Of a stretch of 64,000 bases of DNA, positions 55,768 through 64,000 are shown in pieces. How positions within the stretch are numbered: the stretch's first letter is position 1; every line of letters starts with the position of its first letter. The stretch spans positions 6,634,001 to 6,698,000 of the forward strand of contig NZ_CP113910.1 in the NCBI RefSeq assembly GCF_024701375.2. The letters are read 5' to 3'. A program made the translations under genes and the position numbers. Source of the DNA: Streptomyces sp. KMM 9044. Its GTDB lineage: Bacteria; Actinomycetota; Actinomycetes; Streptomycetales; Streptomycetaceae. The notes below the pieces were generated by a model. It ran no database searches, had not been told where the DNA came from, and worked only from the letters and a program-made list of their open reading frames with translations.

Positions 55768-56808
55768 ATGAACACGGTCAGGTCCACGAGGGTGCCCGGC
55801 AAGGCGAGTCATCCTGAACCGCTGTCGGCGCCGCGGCTCACCGCAGTGCGTCTCGTGCCCGTCGCGGCGCTGCGGGAGGGCGACTCCCCGCGCGCCTGCA
55901 CCGACAACCCCGAGCACCTGCAGATGCTCGCCGCGGCGGAGAGCTCGTTGCCCCCGATCGTCGTGCACCGCGCCACCATGCGCGTCATCGACGGCATGCA
56001 CCGTCTCAGGGCTGCGGTGCTGCGCGGACGGACCGAGATCGAGGTCCAGTTCTTCGACGGCAGCGAGGAGGACGCCTTCGTGTTCGCCGTCGAGAGCAAC
56101 ACCCGGCACGGGCTTGCGCTGACGTTCGCCGAGCGCTCCGCCGCCGCCGTCCGCATCCTGCGCTCGCACCCCCACTGGGCGGACCGGGCGATCGCCTCGG
56201 TGACGGGGCTCTCCGCCCACACGGTGACCGGTTTGCGGCGTGGCGGAGCTGTCGACCGGGAGGCGTCACCGCCGGTTCGGCTCGGCCGGGACGGCCGTGT
56301 GCGTCCTCTGAACACGGCGCATGGCCGACGCGAGGCGGGACGGCTGCTGATGTCCTCCCCGGACGTGTCCTTGCGGGAGATCGCCCGGCGGACCGGGATC
56401 TCCCCGGCCACGGTCCGGGACGTACGCGACAGGGTGCTGCGTGGCTTGGATCCGGTGCCGGAGCGGATGCGCGCCGACGCGCGCCCGGTCCGCCCGGCAC
56501 CTCGGCAGCTCCCGCAGCGGGAGACGCCGGCCCGTGGCGCGGCGCCGGCCCCGGACCGGGATCTGACGGCCGTCTACCAGAACCTGTGCCAGGACCCGGC
56601 CCTGCGGCACAGTGAGAAGGGCCGTCTGCTGCTGCGCCTGCTGAGCGCCCTGGCACTGCCCGTCACGGAGTGGCGGAGCATCGCCGATGAGGTGCCCGCG
56701 CACCGGGCCGGGGCGGTGGCCGACCTCGCCACGGAGTACGCCAGGCTCTGGCGGGAGTTCGCGGACCGCGCCCGGGCGGGCGCCCCGGACTCGCCGGCCG
56801 CTCAGTAG
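55768..56808 (+). CDS. StrR-like (ParB-domain) pathway activator
   Basis: This 346-residue protein has the ParB-like domain LPPIVVHRATMRVIDGMHRL RAAVLRG (residues 60-90) and a helix-turn-helix (DVSLREIARRTGISPATVRD VRDRVLRG, near 205). This order, with the linker VGRDGRVRPLN-type sequence (LGRDGRVRPLNTAHGRREA), is typical of StrR, NovG and related activators of antibiotic clusters. The ATG at 55768 follows GGAAAGG. It converges with the monooxygenase (7-bp overlap). It suggests that a second, smaller or partly lost cluster starts here. Confidence 0.85.
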   Translation: MNTVRSTRVPGKASHPEPLSAPRLTAVRLVPVAALREGDSPRACTDNPEHLQMLAAAESSLPPIVVHRATMRVIDGMHRLRAAVLRGRTEIEVQFFDGSEEDAFVFAVESNTRHGLALTFAERSAAAVRILRSHPHWADRAIASVTGLSAHTVTGLRRGGAVDREASPPVRLGRDGRVRPLNTAHGRREAGRLLMSSPDVSLREIARRTGISPATVRDVRDRVLRGLDPVPERMRADARPVRPAPRQLPQRETPARGAAPAPDRDLTAVYQNLCQDPALRHSEKGRLLLRLLSALALPVTEWRSIADEVPAHRAGAVADLATEYARLWREFADRARAGAPDSPAAQ

Positions 56809-57944
56809 CCCACGGCGCGGATGCGCGGACCGTACGGCGCCGCGTCGAGCCAGTGGCCGGCGCGCGACCAGAGGGGGGATGCGGTCGCCGCAGCCCACTG
56901 GAGCCAGCGTTGCCCGCGCCGGGCCGCCAGCAGGTGTTCGAGGGCCGCGCCCGCCGCGTGTACGTTGGCCTCCGCTGCCGCGCGCCGGACCCGTGCGTAC
57001 TGCTCGACGCTGCCCGCGCGCACCGCGCGCGCGGCGGCGACGGCGTCGCTGATGCCGGAGTTCATGCCGCGTGCGCCGAACGGCGGCAGCAGGTGGGCGG
57101 CCTCGCCCGCCAGGAGGATGCGCCGGTGGGCGTCGGTGAAGCGGGCCGCGAGGCGCTGCTGGAAGCGGTAGACCGAAGACCAGGTGATCCGCGGGTCGGG
57201 GACCTCGGGAAGCACCCGGGGCAGCCACAGGTGCGCCTGGGCGACGAGCTGCCGGCCGTCATCCCCGTGAAGGCACTGGACGTCGACGCGCCACCCGCCC
57301 CGGAACGGCACGAGGAGGACGTTGCGCCCTCCGACGCCAGGGTGTCGGTAGTGGAACACCCGCTCGGCGAGGTCCGGCCGGATGCTGTCGGCGACGTCGA
57401 CGACGACGAACTCGGTCGTCGAGGTCGAGCCCTCCAGGGCGATGCCCGCCTGCGTGCGCAGCCTGGACCGGGCCCCGTCCGCCGCGATGACATGACCGAC
57501 GTCGTGGGTCGCGCCGCATTCCGTCCGCAGCCGGACCCCGTCCGGCGTGCTCTCCACGTCGCGTACGAGATCGCCCCAGACCGACCGGATGCCCGCCGCG
57601 TCGCAGGCTCGGCGCAGCAGGTCCTCGACCACGGTCTGCGGCAGGCTGGTGAACGGCACGGCCGCGGTGGCGCCGTAGGAGTGGACGTGGACCTGACGGC
57701 CGGCCCACAGGGTTCGTTTGGTGCGCCACACCAGCCCTTGGGCGCAGACCCTGTCACCCAGGCCGCGGCTGATGCGGTCGAAATGGTCGAGCGTGGCGCG
57801 GTGCACGAAGATTGCCCGGCTGCCGGGGCGCACGGCGGTGCGCGGCTGCGCTTCCAGCAGGACGGGGTCCAGACCGAGGGAGTGGGCGGCGAGCGCGGCG
57901 GTCAGGCCGACGGGCCCGGCGCCGACTACGGCGACGGCGCTCAT
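56802..57944 (-). CDS. FAD-dependent aromatic monooxygenase (PHBH type)
   Basis: This 380-residue flavoprotein has the dinucleotide motif VAVVGAGPVGLTAALAAHSL at the N-terminus and the second FAD motif ILLAGEAAHLLPPFGARGMN SGISDA near residue 285, with the DG-type motif ADGARSRLRTQAG. It would use NAD(P)H and oxygen to hydroxylate or oxidise an aromatic or polyketide substrate. The ATG at 57944 overlaps the stop codon of the preceding gene, so the two are coupled. It ends 7 bp inside the StrR-like gene. Confidence 0.9.
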   Translation of the reverse strand: MSAVAVVGAGPVGLTAALAAHSLGLDPVLLEAQPRTAVRPGSRAIFVHRATLDHFDRISRGLGDRVCAQGLVWRTKRTLWAGRQVHVHSYGATAAVPFTSLPQTVVEDLLRRACDAAGIRSVWGDLVRDVESTPDGVRLRTECGATHDVGHVIAADGARSRLRTQAGIALEGSTSTTEFVVVDVADSIRPDLAERVFHYRHPGVGGRNVLLVPFRGGWRVDVQCLHGDDGRQLVAQAHLWLPRVLPEVPDPRITWSSVYRFQQRLAARFTDAHRRILLAGEAAHLLPPFGARGMNSGISDAVAAARAVRAGSVEQYARVRRAAAEANVHAAGAALEHLLAARRGQRWLQWAAATASPLWSRAGHWLDAAPYGPRIRAVGY

Positions 57945-58531
57945 GACGCCGTCCTCAGCCGCCGCCGTCCCACGGCGGGGGCGCTGCCGGGCCCCTGCCC
58001 CGGCGACACGCCGACGGGGTTGAACGCCTCCGCCACGTGGAGGGGGAACTCGCCGTCCGGAGGCAGCAGATGGCTCCCGGCCACGGCGGGGAGGACGCCG
58101 CGGCGTCCGGGGCGCTCGGACCGCCGGGCAGTCGGCTGGGTCCGGCGGTGCGGGACGCCGCTCGCGGCGACGGACCGGCCCGGCGGAACAAGGCGGCTGG
58201 TGACGGCGGCGAGCGGCCCGTCGTTGCGCGGGAGCCGACCGATCACCACCGTGCGGGGTACCACCGTGCCCTCTGGCGCCGCCGGCTCGGTGCGGATGAG
58301 CCACGGCGGAGCCGGCGTCGGATGCAGCAGCCGGTGACCGCCGATACGGAGGGACGCCGGCGTCCGGGGCGGCACCTGCAGGCGCAGCGGGTGCCCATGG
58401 TGGTGCTCGGGGAGATCCGCCGTCATCCCCCGGTCGGGGTGCAGCCGGCGCGTCAGGGCGGCGGCGCAGTTGCGCGCGGGGACTGCGCGCAACTGCGGGC
58501 AGCCGACCGGCTGTTCCAGGTGAGCGGGCAT
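57941..58531 (-). CDS. Unknown protein coupled to the FAD monooxygenase
   Basis: The frame from ATG 58531 gives 196 residues (MPAHLEQPVGCPQLRAVPAR ... LRLQVPPRTPASLRIGGHRL ... VVIGRLPRNDGPLAAVTSRL), rich in Arg and Pro. It overlaps the monooxygenase start by 4 bp (ATGA), which supports a real gene. No domain is recognised. The sequence before the ATG, CGGAAGAGAT, could be a weak ribosome binding site. Confidence 0.6.
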   Translation of the reverse strand: MPAHLEQPVGCPQLRAVPARNCAAALTRRLHPDRGMTADLPEHHHGHPLRLQVPPRTPASLRIGGHRLLHPTPAPPWLIRTEPAAPEGTVVPRTVVIGRLPRNDGPLAAVTSRLVPPGRSVAASGVPHRRTQPTARRSERPGRRGVLPAVAGSHLLPPDGEFPLHVAEAFNPVGVSPGQGPGSAPAVGRRRLRTAS

Positions 58532-58616
58532 GGCGTGAGATCTCTTCCGTCGGGAAGCGGAAGCGGGAAGCGGGAGGCCGAGGCCGCTCCGCGAGGGGCC
58601 TCGGCCACAGGAGGTG

Positions 58617-59096
58617 TCAGGAGGAGGGGCTGTAGTTGCCCGGGGCGCGCCGCTGGGCGATCGCGAGCCGGTTGTAACTGTTGATCGCCACGATGACGAA
58701 CAGCAGGTGGGAGAGCTGCTCGTTGCCGAAGACCTTCTGTGTGCGCTGGAAGACGTCGTCCGGGATGTGACCGTCGTGGACGAGCGTGACGGCCTCGGTG
58801 AACTCCAGGGCGGCGCGCTCGCGTTCGGTGAAGAAGGGCGTCTCCTCCCACGCGCTGAGGGCGTAGATGCGCTGCTCCGTCTCGCCGGCGTTGCGCGCGT
58901 CGATGCTGTGCATGTCGATGCAGAAGGCGCAACCGTTGATCTGCGACGCGCGAATGCGGACGAGCTCGAGCAGCGCACTCTCCAGACCGGCCTGCTGGGC
59001 GGACTGAGCGGCCGTGGAGGCCAGGCGGTGCATGGCGGAGTAGGTGCGCTCGGAATGCGCGTTGCAATCCAGGCGCTGGCTGTTCTCGGTGGTCAT
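58617..59096 (-). CDS. Carboxymuconolactone decarboxylase/AhpD-like protein
   Basis: This 159-residue protein has the AhpD redox motif INGCAFCIDMHSIDA (CxxC followed by His), so it is more likely a peroxide-defence or thiol-redox protein than a decarboxylase. The C-terminal half (NEQLSHLLFVIVAINSYNRL) is also typical. The ATG at 59096 (MTTENSQRLDC) is the best start; the frame continues upstream without support. It is on the same strand as the FAD monooxygenase pair. Confidence 0.88.
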   Translation of the reverse strand: MTTENSQRLDCNAHSERTYSAMHRLASTAAQSAQQAGLESALLELVRIRASQINGCAFCIDMHSIDARNAGETEQRIYALSAWEETPFFTERERAALEFTEAVTLVHDGHIPDDVFQRTQKVFGNEQLSHLLFVIVAINSYNRLAIAQRRAPGNYSPSS

Positions 59097-59469
59097 AGCC
59101 GGGATCGTAGGAGCGGCTGTGATCGGGTGGCCAGTGCTCGCCTCCTGCAGTTGAACAGTCGGTTGTTCGCCATTTGACGCTTGACAGAAAGGTGTCTCAC
59201 AGAAAAGGTAAATCGCGAGCAGGGCGGGGAGGCAGAACGCTGGCACGCCGCTTGCCTGTCTCAAGGGTCCGCTGCGCCCGCTCCCGGTTCCGCTGCGCCC
59301 GCCGGCAGGGCGATTCCCCCGACATCACCGACTCGTACCTCCTGTATCCGGCGCCGCGCCGCGCCCAGTACCCGTACGCCCGGCGCCTGGTGGCGCCGAC
59401 CTGACGAAATGGCTGGACGTACATGACTGACCTGGCAAACGACCAGGGCTTGATCAAGTTCCGTGACTA
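59097..59469. other. Intergenic region, no clear gene
   Basis: Nothing clear is coded here. It should hold the promoter of the AhpD-like gene (near 59100-59200). A plus-strand frame ending DSYLLYPAPRRAQYPYARRL VAPT has no recognised family. Confidence 0.45.
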
Positions 59470-59615
59470 GCTGTTTCTCAACCGTCGGGTGTTCGATGGG
59501 GTCCCGTACGGTGTCCTGGATCAGGTGACGGAGTCCGGGAGTGGGCATGAGGACGGGGCCCTGTTCATAGCGTGTCGGTTGTCTAAGCCAGCCACGCGAG
59601 GAACAAAGCCCCGTC

Positions 59616-60562
59616 ATGCAGAACGCTACCGTCGTCCTGTCCGATCGTCCGTTGCCCGACCTGCGGTTCGCCGCGGAGTGTGACTGCCTCGCTCACTTGT
59701 ACGGCAATGCCGGGGACCGGCCGCTGCGGGCCCGCGTCTACGCGACCGATCTGACGGACGAGGAATGGCAGATCGTCCGGCGGGTGATGCCTGTGCCGGG
59801 CTGGCTATGTGGCCGCGGGGGCAACCCGGAGGGTTTCTGCCACCGCGAAATGATCGATGCGGTGCGGTACTTCGTCGACAACGGCATCAAGTGGAGGGCG
59901 ATGCCGGCCGACTTCCCGCCCTGGTCGGCCGTCTACGCATTCCAGCATCGCTGGCACACGGACGAGCTCCTGGACGTACTGCACGAGAGGCTGCGGGAGC
60001 AGGTACGCATCGTGGAAGGGCGGGACGATCCCGAGCCGAGTGCGGCGATCGTCGATTCCCAGTCCCTGCGCGGCGCCTCCACCCTGACCGGGGAGCGGCG
60101 CGGGTACGACGGGGCGAAGAAGGTGTCGGGTTCCAAGCGTCACATCGCCGTGGACTGTCTGGGTCTGCTGCTGGTGGTGATGGTCACCGCCGCGGACCTG
60201 CAGGACCGCGACGCGGGTGTGGCCCTCCTGGAACGGGTGCGTTCCCTTTTCACGCGGGTGCGTCTGGTGTGGGCCGACAGCGGCTATGCGGCGCCCTGGT
60301 GGATTGGGCCCTGCACGCCCTCGGCATGAAGGTCGAGGTGTCCCGCCGCGACGACAGAGCTGGCTTCGTGGTGATCCCGAGACGTTGGGTGGTCGAGCGC
60401 ACGTTCGCCTGGCTGGTGAACTGCCGTCGCCTGGTGCGTGATTACGAGCGCACCGCCGCCGCCCACGAGAGCTACGTGAGGTGGGCCATGGTCACCCTCA
60501 TGACCCGCCGCCTGGCCGCCGCGGACCACGAGGCGGCCGCCGGACGGGCCCGGCCGGTGTGA
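59616..60562 (+). pseudogene. IS5-family transposase, frameshifted
   Basis: The protein (about 315 residues if repaired) has [38 protein letters not shown] (first Asp), [20 protein letters not shown] and [11 protein letters not shown] (second Asp). One base is missing near 60297, and the other frame continues as [40 protein letters not shown] (Glu) to the end. Adding one C in GCGCCCTGG restores it. Confidence 0.85.
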
Positions 60563-60569
60563 GCGCCCG

Positions 60570-61112
60570 TCATCCTGCCGCGGTGAACTCCCGGCCGTCG
60601 GCGCTGGTCAGCCAGTCCCGCTGGACGAGCCGCTTGAGCTGACAGCGCACACCCTCCTGCCGACTGCGGCCGGCCCCCTCACCGAACAATGCCTGGGCCA
60701 CCTCCCGAGCCCGCACCGGTTCCCGCGCTTCCCTCACGAACTCGACGATCTTCGAGTAGAGGCCGGGCAGCCTGCTGGGATCGGAGTCCTCCTGCCGTTG
60801 CGGCACATACCGCGACTCACCTCCGGCTCCGGTTCCAGCGTCGGCACCTGCGCCGGCAGGGCTCTCCACCTCCGCGTCGGCCGGCGCCTCCCTGTTGTCG
60901 GACGGGCTGCGGGAAACAGCAGCCTCACCGGCATCACCGCGCAGTTCCTGTTCGACCTCGTCCCAGATCTCGCTGCCGATACGCCGGCGGGCGATCTCCC
61001 TGTCCACCTGGGCCGCTTCCTCCTCCAGAGCGGTGATCCGCTGCCGGAGCCCGACGGCACGGGCTTCGAAGGCGCGCAGTCGGCGCGTCATGACAGCGGC
61101 GGGCGTGGGCAC
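60570..61112 (-). CDS. IS passenger gene: coiled-coil and winged-helix-like protein
   Basis: This 180-residue protein starts at GTG 61112 with GGAGG 7 bases upstream. The N-terminal part is a coiled coil (RLRAFEARAVGLRQRITALE EEAAQVDREIARRR). The middle is an Ala/Gly/Glu-rich linker. The C-terminal part (LPGLYSKIVEFVREAREPVR AREVAQALFG ... LKRLVQRDWL) looks like a winged helix. It converges with the transposase gene (8-bp gap) inside the same inverted repeats. Its role is unknown; control of transposition or of a host gene are both possible. Confidence 0.7.
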   Translation of the reverse strand: MPTPAAVMTRRLRAFEARAVGLRQRITALEEEAAQVDREIARRRIGSEIWDEVEQELRGDAGEAAVSRSPSDNREAPADAEVESPAGAGADAGTGAGGESRYVPQRQEDSDPSRLPGLYSKIVEFVREAREPVRAREVAQALFGEGAGRSRQEGVRCQLKRLVQRDWLTSADGREFTAAG

Positions 61113-61224
61113 AGCAGAACCTCCGGGCTCGGCAACGAAGACACCACCACCCTGCACACCCGCCCACGAAGATCACAAACCGCAAACATGCAGCTCAGAC
61201 ACCTGATCGGTTGAGAAACAGCTA

Positions 61225-61541
61225 GGTCCTGTCTGGGATTCCGATCATGAGTGCGGTGTGATGCTGCGGATCCAGAGCATCGCGCCGCAGAGATGGAGTC
61301 CGGCTTCGTAGCTCTGCGGGGTTTTGTCATAGCGGGTGGCGATGCCACGCCAGTTGCGGAGCCGGTTGATACAGCGCTCCACGGTGTTGCGGTCCTTGTA
61401 CAGCTCGGCGTCGTGGGAGATGGGTCGGCCGCCGGCGCTGCCGCGCTTCTTGCGGTTCGCGGCTTGGTCGGCCTTCTCCGGAATGACCGCCTTGATCCCG
61501 CGTATGCGTAGGTAGCGGCGGTTCTTCCGGGAGGAGTACGC
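61225..61541 (-). mobile_element. Truncated IS5 (IS427 type) copy
   Basis: From the inverted repeat GGTCCTGTCTGGGATTC inward, the sequence matches the C-terminal third of the 48380-49474 element in reverse orientation (AYSSRKNRRYLRIRGIKAVI ... RNWRGIATRYDKTPQSYEAG). It ends at AYSS, where the IS3 fragment begins. Confidence 0.88.
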
Positions 61542-61778
61542 GGGGCTTGACCCCGGATCGTGGACACCGTTTGCTATGCAGCAGTGGCCAGCGTAATCGA
61601 TCGTTGTTCGTAGGTGATCGGGCTGATCTGGCCGAGTGCGGAGTGTCTTCTTTTCGTGTTGTAGCGAGTGACCCACCGGAACACCGCGAGGCGGGCCTCG
61701 CGCGCCCCTGACCAGCGTTTCCTTCTCTGCAAGGTCTCCCGTTTCAGGCTTGCGTTGAAGGATTCGGCGGCGGCGTTG
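61542..61778 (-). mobile_element. IS3 orfB fragment, interrupted by a group II intron
   Basis: The minus strand carries the IS3 end (GGGCTTGACCCCGGATCG) and the last 55 or so codons of an OrfB (NAAAESFNASLKRETLQRRK ... ALGQISPITYEQRSITLATAA). It is related to but different from the 51060 element. It breaks off in the DDE Glu motif region, where the intron begins. Confidence 0.85.
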
Positions 61779-62999
61779 GTGTGTCCAGAAGGTGATTGTG
61801 AGGTTCTGATGTAGAAGACGGGAACGAACAGTTGCCATGCTGTTGTGGAGATGAAGGTAGGTCCTTCGGCATCGGCATGCAGGTGCAGGTGTCAAACCAC
61901 CATGAGCTGCTGCGGTGAATGAGCCGTGGTGGTGAGCGTCATGGAAAAGCCGTACTAAATATGGCAGGTGTGGGCTGAGAAGGCGAACGCAAGTGAACCG
62001 CCGATGACGTGTCGTAAAGCTTAGACGACATCAAAACCAGGGCCTCAATGCTGTCCTGGGACAAGCCAGACGGGAACCTGTTTACTGGTCTGGCGGTGTC
62101 CGGCATGAAGGTGGCGCGAGCTCAGTCTGGGCTTCACAACGGAACTGGAGAACTCCTCGACGCGAAACCGCGATCCATGGGTTGACGTGGCTCGCGAGAG
62201 GGAGAGGCGCAAGTGGCGAAGAGTCATGAGGGCCGGAGTACCGGTCGCGCGTCGGGAGGGCGGAACGTCCCGTAGTAGTGATGAAACCTCCGTAATAGGG
62301 GTGGAGCGAAGGGGACGTGTTGTTGGGTGTCGATCGGCGATCAACCAGCGATGGGAGGAATCGGATGGTCGAGACAAGGCCAGCGGACAAGCCGTTTGAT
62401 ATTCCGAGGCGGCTGGTCTGGAACGCATACCTGAAGGTCAAGGCCAACAGGGGAGCGGCTGGGGTGGATGGGCAGTCTTTAGCGGAGTTTGAGCAGGATG
62501 AGAAGAACAACCTGTACAAGCTGTGGAACCGGCTGTCCTCGGGAAGCTACTTCCCTCCACCCGTGAGAGCGGTTGATATTCCCAAAGCCGGCGGTGGGAT
62601 TCGGAGCCTTGGGGTTCCGACCGTGGCCGACAGGATCGCCCAGACGGTAGTGGCTATGACATTGGAGCCTGAGGTGGAGCAGATCTTCCATCAGGACTCG
62701 TATGGCTACCGCCCGAGGCGGTCCGCGCTGGATGCGGTGGAGACGTGCAAGCAGCGGTGCTGGAGGCATCCTTGGGTGATCGACCTTGACATCCAGGGCT
62801 TCTTCGACAACGTGCCGCACGGCCCCATCAACGCGGCAGTGGAAAGGCATACCAATCTTCCGTGGGTTCTGCTGTATGTGAAACGGTGGCTAGTCGCCCC
62901 CGTACAACAGCCCGACGGAACGCTCGTCAGGCGGGAAAAGGGGACTCCCCAAGGGTCTGCTATTTCACCATTGTTGTCGAATCTGTTCATGCACTGAGT
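61779..62999 (+). mobile_element. Group II intron, 3' part lost
   Basis: The stretch begins GTGTGTCC, which fits the group II 5' consensus GTGYG, and splits an IS3 orfB codon pair (GAC-AAC). About 590 bases of structured non-coding RNA precede the reverse transcriptase ORF. The domain V/VI end is missing because an IS starts at 63000, so it cannot splice. Confidence 0.8.
62365..62996 (+). pseudogene. Group II intron reverse transcriptase, truncated
   Basis: The LtrA-like protein starts MVETRPADKPFDIPRRLVWN with GGGAGG upstream. It shows RT blocks: NRGAAGVDGQSLAEFEQ, AGGGIRSLGVPTVADRIAQT, YGYRPRRSALDAVETCK, VIDLDIQGFFDNVPH and KGTPQGSAISPLLSNLFMH. It stops there, just before the YADD-type catalytic block, at the junction with the next IS. 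About half of the protein, including the maturase domain, is missing. Confidence 0.9.
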
Positions 63000-64000
63000 C
63001 TTTCCCGGTAAGCGCCCGTCGCTCGCTGTGATCGCGAAGCTGACGCTGCGGCCCGTGCGGTCCCCAAGTCGGGGCAGACGTAAGGCCCCTGGTAGAAACG
63101 ATCTTGCGACAAATTGTTCTGACCGAGGGGCCTCACGTGTCGACCAGTGTCACATATACCGCGGTGCTCGATGTGAAGCGGTCCACCGCCGAGCACCTGG
63201 CCCGGTTGCTGCGCGATCACCGCATCGCGGCCGGAACCCGCAAGGGCAGGCGTGCGCTGGGCTGCTTCCGCCAGGCGGTGTTCGTCCTGCGCTGGTTCAT
63301 CGACGGCACCCGCCTTTCCCAACTTGCCTGCGACAACGGCCTGTCGGCCTCCACCGCCTACCGCTACCTCCACGAGGGGCTGACTGTTCTGGCGGCTGGG
63401 GCACCGGACCTCGCGACCGCGCTGGAGCGCGCGAAGGCGGCCGGGCTGACGCACCTGAACCTGGACGGCACCGTCATCCGCACCGACCGCGTCGCCGCCC
63501 CCGGCCCCAACGGCGCAGACCTCTGGTGGTCCGGCAAACACAAGCACCATGGAGGGAACGTGCAGGTCATCGCCACCCCGGACGGCTGGCCGATCTGGGT
63601 CTCACCGGTCCGCCCGGGCAGGGAGCACGACACCACCTGCGCCCGCCACCACGGCCTGGTCGACGCCCTCAACCGGATCGCCGCCGAACTGGACATGCCG
63701 ACCCTCGTCGACCTCGGCTACGAGAACGCCGGCGACGGCTTCCGCCACCCGCACAAGAAGCCCGCCGGAGGCGAGCTGACCGAGGCCCAGCAGACCTACA
63801 ACAAGGTCATCCGCGGCATCCACGGCGTCTGCGAGCGCGCCAACTCCCTGCTCAAGACCACCTTCAAGGCCCTACGCCGGGTCAGCCTCGACCCCAGCCG
63901 CATCACGAAGATCGCCGCAGCAGCCCTCGTCCTGCTCCAGTTCGAATACGACCGCACCATCTGAACGATCACACAACGTCATGATTCATTACTGGGAAAG
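63000..64000 (+). mobile_element. IS5-like insertion sequence at the window end
   Basis: The ends are CTTTCCCGGTAA (63000) and the inverse of CTTTCCCAGTAA at 63989-64000. The right end coincides with the window end, so the target duplication cannot be read. It truncates the intron reverse transcriptase. Confidence 0.8.
63137..63964 (+). CDS. IS5/DDE_Tnp_4-type transposase
   Basis: This transposase of about 275 residues begins with GTG 63137 (MSTSVTYTAVLDVKRSTAEH). It has a helix-turn-helix (LSQLACDNGLSASTAYRYLH) and a catalytic core: THLNLDGTVIRTDRVAAPGP (Asp), PTLVDLGYENAGDGFRHPHK (Asp) and GIHGVCERANSLLKTTFKAL (Glu). The copy is intact. Confidence 0.88.
   Translation: MSTSVTYTAVLDVKRSTAEHLARLLRDHRIAAGTRKGRRALGCFRQAVFVLRWFIDGTRLSQLACDNGLSASTAYRYLHEGLTVLAAGAPDLATALERAKAAGLTHLNLDGTVIRTDRVAAPGPNGADLWWSGKHKHHGGNVQVIATPDGWPIWVSPVRPGREHDTTCARHHGLVDALNRIAAELDMPTLVDLGYENAGDGFRHPHKKPAGGELTEAQQTYNKVIRGIHGVCERANSLLKTTFKALRRVSLDPSRITKIAAAALVLLQFEYDRTI

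Larger units (their letters stand above)
59470..61222 (+). mobile_element. IS5-family element with a passenger gene
   Basis: The element is 1753 bp and bounded by 15-bp perfect inverted repeats, GCTGTTTCTCAACCG (59470-59484) and its inverse (61208-61222). TA flanks both sides within CTAG (59468-59469 and 61223-61224). It contains a frameshifted transposase on one strand and an apparently complete gene on the other. It sits directly against the end of a second IS5 fragment, with the shared CTAG as junction. Confidence 0.85.

Noticed and set aside
61245..61895. A 216-residue minus-strand protein
   Set aside because: It is an accidental fusion of intron antisense, IS3 fragment and IS5 fragment reading, not a gene.
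1..64000. CRISPR arrays, tRNA and rRNA genes
   Set aside because: I looked for regularly spaced repeats and cloverleaf or rRNA-like sequence and found none.

Overview
The window is high-G+C DNA with actinobacterial codon usage, GTG starts and purine-rich ribosome binding sites. It looks like a Streptomyces, probably from a chromosome arm: one half is part of a polyketide/deoxysugar gene cluster and the other half is a mosaic of insertion sequences, toxin-antitoxin-like genes and broken housekeeping genes.

Bases 1-32,750 hold one side of a modular type I polyketide cluster. Two PKS genes (the last part of one, and a complete two-module gene) are followed by a PAS-LuxR regulator and two large LAL (LuxR-type ATPase) regulators, an IS630 element, two cytochromes P450 with a 3Fe-4S ferredoxin, two macrolide-type glycosyltransferases, a SARP-like activator, four deoxysugar genes (4,6-dehydratase, 3,4-dehydratase, 4-ketoreductase-like, 3,5-epimerase-like) and a BAHD-like acyltransferase. 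Together they suggest a macrocyclic polyketide that is oxidised, glycosylated with a 3-deoxygenated 6-deoxyhexose and perhaps acylated. Hexose nucleotidylation, 2,3-dehydration, the other PKS genes and the thioesterase are not in the window. Near-matches to the published PimM-type PAS-LuxR operator lie in both divergent promoters (22.8-23.1 kb and 31.1-31.4 kb).

Bases 32,750-47,000 are accessory DNA. They hold remnants of metK, a DoxX gene, uppP and a transposase; an AbiEii-like gene with an internal stop; an ATPase with a C-terminal nuclease-like domain; a Phd/toxin-like pair; a Uma2 protein; two ISAs1-family copies around a small secreted protein; and an IS1380 element next to a 5'-truncated methyltransferase.

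Bases 47,000-64,000 hold a HEAT-repeat protein behind a MerR-like promoter, an IS5-family element in a CTAG site, a Fic protein with a palindromic operator, an IS3 element that has cut a type I restriction locus, and a chimeric hsdS/histidine-kinase remnant carrying a 140-bp MITE-like insertion. After these come a MarR regulator, a TTA-rich unknown gene fused to an amidase remnant, a StrR-like activator, an FAD monooxygenase with a coupled small gene, and an AhpD-like protein. The window ends in a nest of elements: an IS5-family element with an opposite-strand passenger gene, an IS5 fragment, an IS3 fragment split by a group II intron, and a further IS that truncates the intron's reverse transcriptase.

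Many genes carry single frameshifts or nonsense codons, including both G-run frameshifts in the PKS ketoreductases and an amber codon in the 3,5-epimerase. Some may be sequencing errors and some real decay; the sequence alone cannot separate the two.
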